From assembly GCF_003438495.1 (NCBI RefSeq), contig NZ_QSSH01000031.1, positions 1 to 28,589 on the forward strand: a stretch of 28,589 nucleotides of DNA, read 5' to 3'. The notes under the pieces are model-generated. The model ran no database searches and was not told the origin of the DNA. It saw only the letters and a list, made by a program, of their open reading frames with translations. Shown piece after piece: positions 8,618 to 15,872 of the stretch. The translations under genes were made by a program, and so were the position numbers. The DNA is from Collinsella sp. TF05-9AC (GTDB taxonomy: Bacteria > Actinomycetota > Coriobacteriia > Coriobacteriales > Coriobacteriaceae). How positions within the stretch are numbered: the first letter of the stretch is position 1; every line of letters starts with the position of its first letter.

Positions 8618-9859
8618 CTAGGGCCTGGGCGTTCCGCAGCTGCTGCAGAACTTGCCGCCGTTTTCGCTACCGCAGTTGGGGCAGAACCACTTGGCCGGTG
8701 CCGGGGCAGGCGCGGGGCTGCCGCACTCGGGGCAGAACTTGCCGGTGTTGGTGGCGCCGCAGCTGCAGGTCCACGTGCCGGCCGCAGGCGCGGCGGCGGG
8801 AGCCGGTGCGGGGGCGGGGGCCGGAGCCGGTTGCGGGGCGGCCTGCTGCTGCGCCTGGCCGGCAGCGAACAGCTGGCTGGCGTTCATGCCGCCCATGCCG
8901 CCTGCCATGCCCATGCCCATAAAGCCGGCCATTGCGCCGTTGGGGTTGGCTGCTGCCGCACGCATCGCGTCGCTCTGGGCGCTGGCGATATTGGCGGCCG
9001 CCATCGTGGGATCGCGCATGACCGCGGCCTTCTGCAGGTCCTTGATCATCTGCTCGTCTTCTTGCGAAGCGGCGATTGAGTTGACGCCAAAGCTCACGAT
9101 CTCGACGCCGCGCAGGTCACGCCAGTCGGCGGAGAGGACCTCGTTGAGCGCGCGGGCGAGCTCGGTGGTGTGGCCGGGGATGGCGCTGTAGCGGATGCCC
9201 ATCTCCGAGATCTTGGCAAAGGCGGGCTGCAGGGCGGTGAGCAGCTCGGACTTAAGCTGGCTGTCGATCTTGTCGCGCGTGTAGCTATCGGTCACGTTGC
9301 CGCATACATTGGTGTAGAACAGCAGCGGGTTGGTGATGCGGTACGAATACTCGCCGTTGCAGCGCACGGAGATGTCGACGTCCAGGCCAATGTTGTTGTC
9401 GACCACGCGGAAGGGCACGGGCGAGGCGGTGCCGTACTTATTGCCGATAATCTCCTTGGTGTTAATGAAGTAGACGCGCTGGTCCTTGCCCGCGTCGCCG
9501 CCGAAGGTAAAGCGGCTGCCGATATTGGCGAAGGTCTCCTTGATGGAGTCGCCCAGGTTGCCGCTAAAGACGCTCGGCTCGCTGCCGGTATCGAAGACGA
9601 ACTCGCCGGGCTCCAGTGCGACTTCGATGATCTTGCCGTTTTGCACCACGAGCATGCCCTGGCCGTCGTTGACGGCGATGACGGAGCCGTTGGAGATGAC
9701 GTTGTCCTCGTCGTGTGTGTTGGAGCTGCGGCCGCCGGTTCGTTTGACGCCCTTGCAGGCCAAGACGTCAGCGGGCATCGATTCGCAGTAGATAAATTCC
9801 TTCCACTGGTCGGCCATGACGCCGCCGGCAGCTCCCAATCCAGCTTTCAAGAGTCCCAT
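8618..9859 (-). CDS. SPFH-domain protein with two C-terminal zinc ribbons (YdjI-like)
   Basis: The 413-residue protein has an SPFH (stomatin/flotillin-like) core from about residue 20 to 290, of the type often annotated as virion core protein or YdjI. A Met/Gly/Ala-rich stretch (about 290-335) and an Ala-Pro repeat linker (about 336-361) follow. Two zinc ribbons end the protein: C365, C367, C376, C379 and C393, C396, C405, C408. There is no transmembrane helix, so membrane contact would come through partners. In Bacillus subtilis YdjI works with YdjG, YdjH and PspA on membrane stress; the neighbour at 9908 resembles YdjG. The gap to that gene is 48 bases and the site AAAGGAAG supports the start. 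The role is inferred from family and context. Confidence 0.85.
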   Translation of the reverse strand: MGLLKAGLGAAGGVMADQWKEFIYCESMPADVLACKGVKRTGGRSSNTHDEDNVISNGSVIAVNDGQGMLVVQNGKIIEVALEPGEFVFDTGSEPSVFSGNLGDSIKETFANIGSRFTFGGDAGKDQRVYFINTKEIIGNKYGTASPVPFRVVDNNIGLDVDISVRCNGEYSYRITNPLLFYTNVCGNVTDSYTRDKIDSQLKSELLTALQPAFAKISEMGIRYSAIPGHTTELARALNEVLSADWRDLRGVEIVSFGVNSIAASQEDEQMIKDLQKAAVMRDPTMAAANIASAQSDAMRAAAANPNGAMAGFMGMGMAGGMGGMNASQLFAAGQAQQQAAPQPAPAPAPAPAPAAAPAAGTWTCSCGATNTGKFCPECGSPAPAPAPAKWFCPNCGSENGGKFCSSCGTPRP

Positions 9860-9907
9860 GGTGATCTTCCTTTCTCGTCAAAGTCCGGGTGGTATTGGTC
9901 GGATTGC

Positions 9908-11230
9908 TTAGTCGTCCTTGTCGTCCTTCATGACAACGGTGGTCTCGGTGTGGCTGAAGGTGTCGTGCTTCTCGACCAGGTCGAGCTCGCCGCAGTACTC
10001 GTCGGCGTGAGTCGCCTCGTTGGCCGTCTTGAGCTGGCCTACCAGCAGCACGTCTCCGATGATCACGATGATTAGCGGCGCGACGATGTTGATGAGGATG
10101 CCCTCGATATCAAAGGTGAGGTAATCCGGATCGAAGGCGTATTCGCCCATAAAGAGAATCTGGGAGAGGACAAATCCGATCACAAAGAACAGCAGCGAGG
10201 CGATAATGAGCTTGGGCTTGGAGCAGGGGAGCTCGCCGACCATACGGCCGGTTTGGCCGTTCATGGCAAACAGGTAGCTCTTGCCGTTCCACGAGGTCGA
10301 GAGCATCCAGACGGGGAACAAGGCGTAGTCGCTGTCTTCCCAGGTGTAGTCGAGCTGTTTGCTTTCGACCGTGGCGTCGTCGTATTCGTCGACGACGGTC
10401 TCGCGCAGGGCCGAGATCGTGCTCTCCTCCATGCGGCGCTCGGCACGGGCCTTGCAGGTCTCGCAGTCCTCGTCGTAGCGGTTGGCGATGTAGCCGGGAA
10501 TGTAGGCGACCGAGAACGGGCGCAGCGCTTCGTAGTCAAACGGCTCGATGGCGTCCATGTGGCCGTCGGGCATCTTGGACGATCCGTCGACGGGCACGCG
10601 CTCAAACGAGATATTGCCCTTGCGGTAGGCATCGTAGTGGTCGGTGGTCGTGACGGTACGGTCGGATTCCTCGGTCACGGTCTCGTTGGTCGCGTCAAAG
10701 TGCACTTCGCCGTCCACGCGGGCGCCGTAGAGCCAAAACGGCACGTAGACGCCTTGGACTTCGTCGATGTGGTTGCCGGTGACAAAGCTCTTGGGCAGCA
10801 GGATCTTGCCCTTGTAGTGCTCCTTGAGCGCGGCCAAGACATCGTCGCGCCCGAGCTTAAACGGAATCACCAGGTCGGGGGAGAAGTCGCCCGAGAGCTG
10901 ACCAGGTGCCACGGCGGGGTTGCCACAGTACGGGCAGGTGGAGACGGCGACGGTGCCGTCCGAGATCAGCTCGGCGCCACACGACGAGCAGATATAGCCG
11001 GCGTTTTGGGCCAGTTCCTGCACCGCATCGTCGGATGCGGGCTTGGATGCTGCGGCCGCCGCATCGGCTTTGGCATCTGCCTTGTCCTGGCGCTCGCGAT
11101 AGAGAGCCTCGACCTCTTCGACTTCAAAGCGTGAGTCACAGTAGTCGCAGACAAGCTTTTGCTCGGCGCTGGCAAAATGCAGGGGACCACCGCAGGCAGG
11201 GCACTGATAGTTAACGCTCTCGAAGGCCAT
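9908..11230 (-). CDS. YdjG-like double zinc-ribbon membrane protein
   Basis: The 440-residue protein starts with a zinc ribbon (C10, C13, C28, C31), then an Ala/Lys-rich coil (about 40-70), then a second ribbon (C81, C84, C99, C102). A long soluble domain of about 110-340 contains VYVPFWLYGARVDGEVHFDA, and two transmembrane helices lie near 342-365 and 380-402. Such proteins are often mislabelled as primosomal or helicase-like because of the ribbon; no helicase motif is present. The layout matches YdjG of the B. subtilis PspA-YdjGHI membrane-stress set. It is 24 bases downstream of the DUF4428 gene and 48 bases upstream of the SPFH gene, so the three form one operon. It probably anchors the SPFH protein to the membrane (inference). 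Confidence 0.8.
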   Translation of the reverse strand: MAFESVNYQCPACGGPLHFASAEQKLVCDYCDSRFEVEEVEALYRERQDKADAKADAAAAASKPASDDAVQELAQNAGYICSSCGAELISDGTVAVSTCPYCGNPAVAPGQLSGDFSPDLVIPFKLGRDDVLAALKEHYKGKILLPKSFVTGNHIDEVQGVYVPFWLYGARVDGEVHFDATNETVTEESDRTVTTTDHYDAYRKGNISFERVPVDGSSKMPDGHMDAIEPFDYEALRPFSVAYIPGYIANRYDEDCETCKARAERRMEESTISALRETVVDEYDDATVESKQLDYTWEDSDYALFPVWMLSTSWNGKSYLFAMNGQTGRMVGELPCSKPKLIIASLLFFVIGFVLSQILFMGEYAFDPDYLTFDIEGILINIVAPLIIVIIGDVLLVGQLKTANEATHADEYCGELDLVEKHDTFSHTETTVVMKDDKDD

Positions 11231-11254
11231 GATCGGTCCTTTCCGTGCCGGAGG

Positions 11255-11992
11255 CTATGCGCCGATGGCGCCGCCGCAGTATTCGCAGCGCCCACTGGCA
11301 TCGGGAATGGTGGTGGCGCCGCAGAAGGGGCAGGTCACCGCGGTCTTGGGGGCCTTGGCGGCAACGACGCTATCGCGCGTCTCCTGACGCAGCTGCACCA
11401 GCGCGTCGCGAACCTCGGTTGCCTGACGTTTGGCCTCGCGGTACTCGATGGATCCGCGCTGCTCGATGGTGGAGTCGTTCACGCGCAGGTCAATCTCGGT
11501 AAAGTACGGCGTGTTGACGTGGATGGTCAGATTGAAGTCGTAATCCAGGTCGTAGCGCGGCGGGTCATAACTCTCACGCTCGCCGTCCTTGGTCTCACGA
11601 TAGATCTCGGTGCGGTGCTCATCGATGTCCATGTCGCAGCCGAGTACCTGAGAGAACTCGATGATGTCGGGGTTGGCGTCACGCCAGCGCGTCTGCGAAG
11701 TAATGATCAGCAGGCCCGCGTCCTCGTCGAGCATAATATTGGTGCGCCCGGCAGAAAGCGTGCGCGTGGGGTTGAACGATGCCAGGCGCTCGGCATTGGC
11801 CTCGCGATAGGCGAGCTGCTCGCGAATGTCGTCCGCGGTGCTAGAGCGATAGCCTCCAAAGAAGGGAGAGAGCTTGCCGACGCACTCTTTGCACAGGTAG
11901 CCTTCGTTGATCTTGGTCTTACCTAGAAGTCCCAGCTCGGTACCGCAAATCGCGCACTCTTTCTTCTCGAACATCTTGTCAAAGAAGCCCAT
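11255..11992 (-). CDS. DUF4428 / zinc-ribbon protein
   Basis: This 245-residue soluble protein has an N-terminal DUF4428-type zinc finger with C13, C16, C34 and C37 (CAICGTELGLLGKTKINEGY). A middle region with a PH-like beta pattern (about 75-190: AGLLIITSQTRW, IEFSQVLGCDMDIDE) is followed by a helix and a C-terminal zinc ribbon (C221, C224, C236, C239). It is the first gene of the minus-strand zinc-ribbon operon, with GGGAGG before ATG. The family has no settled role; its company with YdjG- and YdjI-like proteins suggests a membrane-associated scaffold or stress function. The promoter was not identified with confidence in the 274-base gap upstream. Confidence 0.82.
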   Translation of the reverse strand: MGFFDKMFEKKECAICGTELGLLGKTKINEGYLCKECVGKLSPFFGGYRSSTADDIREQLAYREANAERLASFNPTRTLSAGRTNIMLDEDAGLLIITSQTRWRDANPDIIEFSQVLGCDMDIDEHRTEIYRETKDGERESYDPPRYDLDYDFNLTIHVNTPYFTEIDLRVNDSTIEQRGSIEYREAKRQATEVRDALVQLRQETRDSVVAAKAPKTAVTCPFCGATTIPDASGRCEYCGGAIGA

Positions 11993-12121
11993 GTTTGCCT
12001 CCCATCAACAGGTAGCGTGTGTCACTTTTGATGATGGGGGAGCGCACGATCTTTCACGATACCCAGACGGCTCAAGAGGTCTCCACAACTGGGACACATG
12101 GCCCATTTTTCATCCCCAAAT

Positions 12122-12190
12122 AACTTGCGGTGAAATAGTTCCTAAATGGCGGCCTTAGAAGGCCAAACAGGAACTATTCCACCGCAACTT
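12122..12190. repeat. Family 1 hairpin repeat, copy 1
   Basis: A 22-nt arm at 12122-12143 pairs with 12169-12190 (core GTTCCT against AGGAAC), with one mismatch and one G-U pair. An inner GGCCTT/AAGGCC stem sits in the loop. The same arms recur at 18905, 24493 and, with changed but compensated bases, at 19001. This copy lies between two minus-strand genes, upstream of the DUF4428 operon and downstream of the DUF1593 gene. Confidence 0.85.
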
Positions 12191-12266
12191 CTGGGTAGTC
12201 ATTGGGGACGTACTTAAATGAGTAGCAGTTGGGGACACTCCATGCCGAATGTGGGCGCCGTCCTTG

Positions 12267-13778
12267 TTATGCCACGGTCACGGCGACCTGGGCGTAGCGG
12301 GTGCAGGGGCGCTCGGCGCGCGTCTGCACGCTGAGGGTGAGCACGATGCGGTCGCCGGGTTGTGCATCGGTGGGCACGGTGAACGTGGCGTCCGTCGCGT
12401 ATCCCTGCCACAGCGACAGATCTTGAGCGCCTGCATAGCTCGTTGGTCCCATGGTGACATTCCAATGCGCGTCGAAGCTCCTACCATCGTGGTCGACGAT
12501 GGTCGCTGCAAGGTCAATGCGCTCACCGGCTGCGGCGCTCATGTCGCCCGTGACCTCGGCAACATACGCCGGATGCGAGCAGGCCGCGGGCTTGTGGGCG
12601 CACCACTGCGCGCGGGCGGCGAAGTCTTCCTGATAGGCGCGTAGATAGGGATTAGGATTGCCATCGACGGGCGTGCCTATGGCTGCAAAGCCGGCAGGTG
12701 CGTCCGAGTCGGGATGCCCGTCGAGGAACATGCGGCCGAGCAACGTGTCAAAGTCGCGGTTATCGATGCCGCGCAGGCCAAACGGCAGCAGCGGGATATA
12801 GGTCATTGAGTCGCCTTCGGCCATAAAGTCGCCGCGCTCAAACTGCATCGCAGGCATGCCCTCCAGGCCCCAGTCCAAGCGCGCATGCTTGCCAAACTGA
12901 AAGCGCTCGGGCTCGTTTTCGTACACCTTGCCATCGCCATAGAGCATATAGCGCGCCATAAGGGGGCCGTTGCCCTGCGTGAGATTTTGCTCGGGCCAGG
13001 GAGCCTGGAACAACGGCAACGAATCGGGCTGAGCCATCTTGGCATCGACATAGCCGCCATACATATAGGGCACGCACCAAAAGATGAGATCGGGGAAGAG
13101 CTCACGCCCATGGTCGAGCCAAGAATTGTCCTGCCCCACGCCATCGGCAACGCCCATCACGCGCACCTTCTGATAGACATGCTGCTGCACAGAAGGCCAT
13201 TCAGGCGTATCACGATAGCGCTCAGCAATACTCATGAGCGCACGAACAATGGTATTCATGCCGCCCCAGCTGAGCAGCCAAAGCGTACGCGGGTCATCAT
13301 CCAAGATTGCCTGAGCAATCACGCGCGAACCCTCAGTCTCCTCGGCCACATCACCCTCAAAGGCAACATTTCCCACAAAGGTGCGCTCGATCATCTGGGC
13401 AGGCGTGGGAAACGGCGGTTCACCGGCAGCGGCCGCATTTGCCTGCAGCTGCGGCCAAGCCTGAGCATATTCATTACTCCAGAGGCTCTCAATCCAATGC
13501 TCGGGAAACGGACGATACTCACGAAGCTCGCCGGCCAGCGGATCGGGCTCATGAGGCACAACATCCCACTCATAAGAGCGACGCCCTTTGGTCCGCCAAT
13601 GCGAATTCACCTCACCGAGCGTATGAACCCCATCCCCAAGAAAGTGATACTGCGAAGCCGTATACACCACGGCCTGAACATCAAGCACATTGAGATACAG
13701 AGCCAAATGAATGAGCGAGTTCATATCATCGACTTCCATATCAGTAGTAACAATCACCCGAGTTAGCTCTTGGGACAT
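12267..13778 (-). CDS. DUF1593 nucleoside hydrolase-like protein (Sde182 type)
   Basis: The 503-residue protein has an N-terminal nucleoside-hydrolase-like domain of the DUF1593 / Sde182 family. The acidic metal site is visible in TTDMEVDDMNSL (D13, D17, D18). SWGGMNTIVRAL and GVADGVGQDNSWLDHGREL follow, and the C-terminal 100 residues form a beta-sandwich domain. The family is linked to polysaccharide breakdown, but the exact substrate is not known. There is no signal peptide, so it should act in the cytoplasm. ATG 13778 with GGAG eight bases upstream is preferred over the longer frame from 13802. It lies downstream of the esterase gene on the same strand, separated by a 127-nt hairpin, and probably belongs to the same sugar locus. 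Confidence 0.85.
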   Translation of the reverse strand: MSQELTRVIVTTDMEVDDMNSLIHLALYLNVLDVQAVVYTASQYHFLGDGVHTLGEVNSHWRTKGRRSYEWDVVPHEPDPLAGELREYRPFPEHWIESLWSNEYAQAWPQLQANAAAAGEPPFPTPAQMIERTFVGNVAFEGDVAEETEGSRVIAQAILDDDPRTLWLLSWGGMNTIVRALMSIAERYRDTPEWPSVQQHVYQKVRVMGVADGVGQDNSWLDHGRELFPDLIFWCVPYMYGGYVDAKMAQPDSLPLFQAPWPEQNLTQGNGPLMARYMLYGDGKVYENEPERFQFGKHARLDWGLEGMPAMQFERGDFMAEGDSMTYIPLLPFGLRGIDNRDFDTLLGRMFLDGHPDSDAPAGFAAIGTPVDGNPNPYLRAYQEDFAARAQWCAHKPAACSHPAYVAEVTGDMSAAAGERIDLAATIVDHDGRSFDAHWNVTMGPTSYAGAQDLSLWQGYATDATFTVPTDAQPGDRIVLTLSVQTRAERPCTRYAQVAVTVA

Positions 13779-13907
13779 AGGAACAGCTCCAATCAAAATC
13801 AATTCAGCCAGTTACGCGCAAGGCAAGACGGGACCCACGTCCCCATCGCCACCGACCCGGCGCGCTGCCGGAAGCGCCCGGCCAGCGTTTCGAACAACGT
13901 TAACTTA

Positions 13908-14034
13908 GGGGGCCCTGACCTTTAGTTTTGTAAACATTCCGCAGCGCGGGCCCCGTTTATCCGATGCTCCGAAGGAGCAGGATAAGCGGGGCTCAGGCGC
14001 GAGGACGTTTACAAAACTAAAGGTCAGGGCCCCC
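13908..14034. repeat. 127-nt near-perfect long hairpin
   Basis: Arms 13908-13935 and 14007-14034 are perfect 28-base inverted repeats. Inside, CCCCGTTTATCC pairs with GGATAAGCGGGG (one wobble) and the tip is TGCTCC-GAA-GGAGCA. Only one short inner stretch is unpaired. The hairpin begins 10 bases after the esterase stop codon (minus strand) and lies 130 bases upstream of the DUF1593 start. It could act as a terminator, a mRNA-stabilising end or a relic of a palindromic mobile element. The arms carry GTAAAC/GTTTAC, as do the operators at 15750. Confidence 0.85.
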
Positions 14035-14044
14035 GATGGGATGG

Positions 14045-15382
14045 CTACCTCGAAACTCTGGCCGACCACTCCCAGCAGCCCACCGGCTCGCCGTCGATGA
14101 GTACGTTGCCCCCGTCGAAGTCTTGATAACACAGGTCGTTGAATTGGTGGATCCACACGCCATGGTTGAACGTCTTCTTGGGCGAGCCGTCGGCCTCGCG
14201 GTAGCGCCCGGTCAGGTCCTCGACATGGCTAAAGTAGGTGAGATGCACGTTGGCGCCGGCAGCGCGCAGGCGAGCCGTGAGCGGCAGCACGGTCTCCTGC
14301 GGGATCACGAGCTCATCGCCCTTGGAGTGCGTAAACCACAGCGGCGTCTTGGCAAGGGCGGTCACGTCCTCGTCCGTGGCGTTGTACCACGGCGCGCAGC
14401 AGGGAAGGCCCGCCGCGAAGAAATCGGGGTAGTCGGCGCACAGGCGCAGCGTCATAAAGCCGCCGTTGGAAAGGCCAGCGACCACGATACGGTCGGTGTC
14501 GATGCGGTCGGCATGCTCGGCGACAAACTCGTCGATGAGCGCCTTAATGACGGGGGAGTAGATGCTCTGGTTGGAGTGGCCGAGCTGCTCAGTGCTGTTG
14601 TCCATCCAAAACGTGGGCGACTGCGGCACGAGAACCCAGGCAAAGCCGCCAAAGTAGCGTTGGATCTGCGCCTGGCTGATGGCCGTCACGCGGTTGCCGA
14701 TATAAGCGCGCGTGGCGCCCTCGCCTTGCGTAGCGCCCTTGCCCTCGCCAGCGCCGTGCAGGTACACCACGAGTGGGGCCTTCTGGGGCACGACTGTCGT
14801 TTCGGGCGCGAAGGGGTTGAAGCAGGCGGAGTCCTCGGCCTTAAAGCTGGGCTCAAAGAAGCCGTACTCGAGCGCGATGCCGTTGACGGCGGTCTTTTGC
14901 GTGGCATTGCTCCAGCCCTTGAGCGCGGGACAGATGTCGCCGCGGCAGGTGTCAAAGACCAGGCCGCAGGTTGGATCGTCACCGTCATTGCCGGGAAGGG
15001 CCGCGAGCTGCGTGATGCGCAGCTGGTCGTCGAGCAAGCGCGAGCCCATCACGCTGCCCTCGATCTTCTTGGTCAGGCGCTGCTCGGCGATCTCGAGCGC
15101 CACATGGGTGCCAAAGGCGAGCTTGCGTCCGCACTCATCGCACGGATAGGCGGCGAGGACGTCGACATAGCCTACGGAAGGTGCGGCGTGGTCGGCGCCG
15201 CGCTCTTTGCGCATCAGGATCTCGCCCGTGCGTTCATGGCGCTCTACATATATATGGAAGGTGCGCGCATCGATATCGTTGGCGTGAACGGTGCACGGCA
15301 GGTCGAGCACGACTTTGCTGATCCAGGGGCCAAAGTCTCCCAGCGTGGTGACGGTTGCGTAGGTGCACGATTTGAGTTCCAT
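14045..15382 (-). CDS. Alpha/beta-hydrolase esterase or prolyl-oligopeptidase-like hydrolase
   Basis: The 445-residue protein has an N-terminal beta-rich region (about 1-195) and a C-terminal alpha/beta-hydrolase domain. The strand VVYLHGAGEG supplies the oxyanion-hole region, S305 in GLSNGG is the nucleophile, D356 (HSKGDELV) the acid and H407 (NHGVW) the likely base. Such enzymes remove acyl groups from glycans or cleave peptides; the neighbouring PTS and glycosidase genes favour a carbohydrate esterase role, by inference. There is no signal peptide. GAGGAGG precedes the start. It is transcribed away from the PTS gene and shares the 490-base control region with it; the long hairpin at 13908 follows its stop codon. 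Confidence 0.85.
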   Translation of the reverse strand: MELKSCTYATVTTLGDFGPWISKVVLDLPCTVHANDIDARTFHIYVERHERTGEILMRKERGADHAAPSVGYVDVLAAYPCDECGRKLAFGTHVALEIAEQRLTKKIEGSVMGSRLLDDQLRITQLAALPGNDGDDPTCGLVFDTCRGDICPALKGWSNATQKTAVNGIALEYGFFEPSFKAEDSACFNPFAPETTVVPQKAPLVVYLHGAGEGKGATQGEGATRAYIGNRVTAISQAQIQRYFGGFAWVLVPQSPTFWMDNSTEQLGHSNQSIYSPVIKALIDEFVAEHADRIDTDRIVVAGLSNGGFMTLRLCADYPDFFAAGLPCCAPWYNATDEDVTALAKTPLWFTHSKGDELVIPQETVLPLTARLRAAGANVHLTYFSHVEDLTGRYREADGSPKKTFNHGVWIHQFNDLCYQDFDGGNVLIDGEPVGCWEWSARVSR

Positions 15383-15432
15383 GAGCTGCCTCCTCTGCGC
15401 CGCGAGTGGTAAACATCAGCGGCAATACAACT

Positions 15433-15444
15433 TAAACATGTTTA
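15433..15444. promoter_or_regulatory. Operator-like palindrome TAAACATGTTTA
   Basis: A perfect 12-base palindrome lies 51 bases upstream of the esterase start. It shares TAAAC/GTTTA half-sites with palindromes at 15515 and 15750 in the same divergent region, as expected for one LacI- or GntR-type regulator. The regulator itself is not in the window. Confidence 0.45.
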
Positions 15445-15514
15445 GTTTAATGCAGAGCTACAGAACAGGCAGATGAACTCGGTAAACGGTCAAAATGAAC
15501 ACTCAACAAATTAC

Positions 15515-15528
15515 TAAACATTCGTTTA
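15515..15528. promoter_or_regulatory. Operator-like palindrome TAAAC-n4-GTTTA
   Basis: TAAAC (15515-15519) and GTTTA (15524-15528) face each other across four bases, in the middle of the AT-rich divergent region. Same half-site as 15433 and 15750 but with different spacing, so a shared regulator is possible rather than certain. Confidence 0.4.
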
Positions 15529-15749
15529 TCACCATTTAGCAGGGCTTTTGTTGATGGGTCAACAAAGAATAGAGGTGTTTACCAAATTAAAAGACCACGT
15601 AAATAGGCATTTAGCAGCAGAGCGTCAAATAGACAATCCCTTACCGTTCAAGTACGTTCACCCCCGATTTCCTACCGTTCACCGGACTACAGACGGCAAA
15701 ATTGCCACAAATTAGACGTTCCGTGTAAACTAAAGCCAGTAAACGTTCA

Positions 15750-15766
15750 GTAAACACATTGTTTAC
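15750..15766. promoter_or_regulatory. Operator-like palindrome GTAAAC-n5-GTTTAC
   Basis: Perfect six-base arms are separated by five bases. Two further GTAAAC half-sites stand at 15725 and 15739. The cluster lies just upstream of the possible -10 box at 15803, where an activator or repressor of the PTS gene would bind. Confidence 0.5.
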
Positions 15767-15802
15767 GACAGCGTATCCAAGGGTTCGGTGGCCGTAAGGG
15801 GT

Positions 15803-15849
15803 TATAGTCGCCGAGCCAAAGGCGTGCCTACGCCCAAACGAGTAGGCAC
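15803..15849 (+). promoter_or_regulatory. Possible -10 box and leader hairpin of the PTS gene
   Basis: TATAGT at 15803-15808 matches a -10 box; no good -35 hexamer is visible, which would fit a promoter needing an activator. In the leader an 8-bp stem, GTGCCTAC (15824-15831) with GTAGGCAC (15842-15849), closes a ten-base loop 23 bases before the start codon. Confidence 0.35.
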
Positions 15850-15872
15850 ACGATGATATGGGGAGGGGTCCC

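Noticed and set aside
9170..10075. Long plus-strand frame opposite the SPFH and YdjG-like genes
   Set aside because: It is antisense to two genes with clear domains and ribosome sites; its valine/alanine-rich product is a shadow.
9908..11230. Primosomal helicase-like (PriA) annotation
   Set aside because: Only zinc ribbons are shared; no Walker or helicase motifs and two membrane helices are present.
12196..12242. Two TTGGGGAC motifs between family 1 copy 1 and the DUF1593 stop
   Set aside because: They resemble fragments of REP-like repeats but do not form a clear hairpin, so they are not called as a feature.
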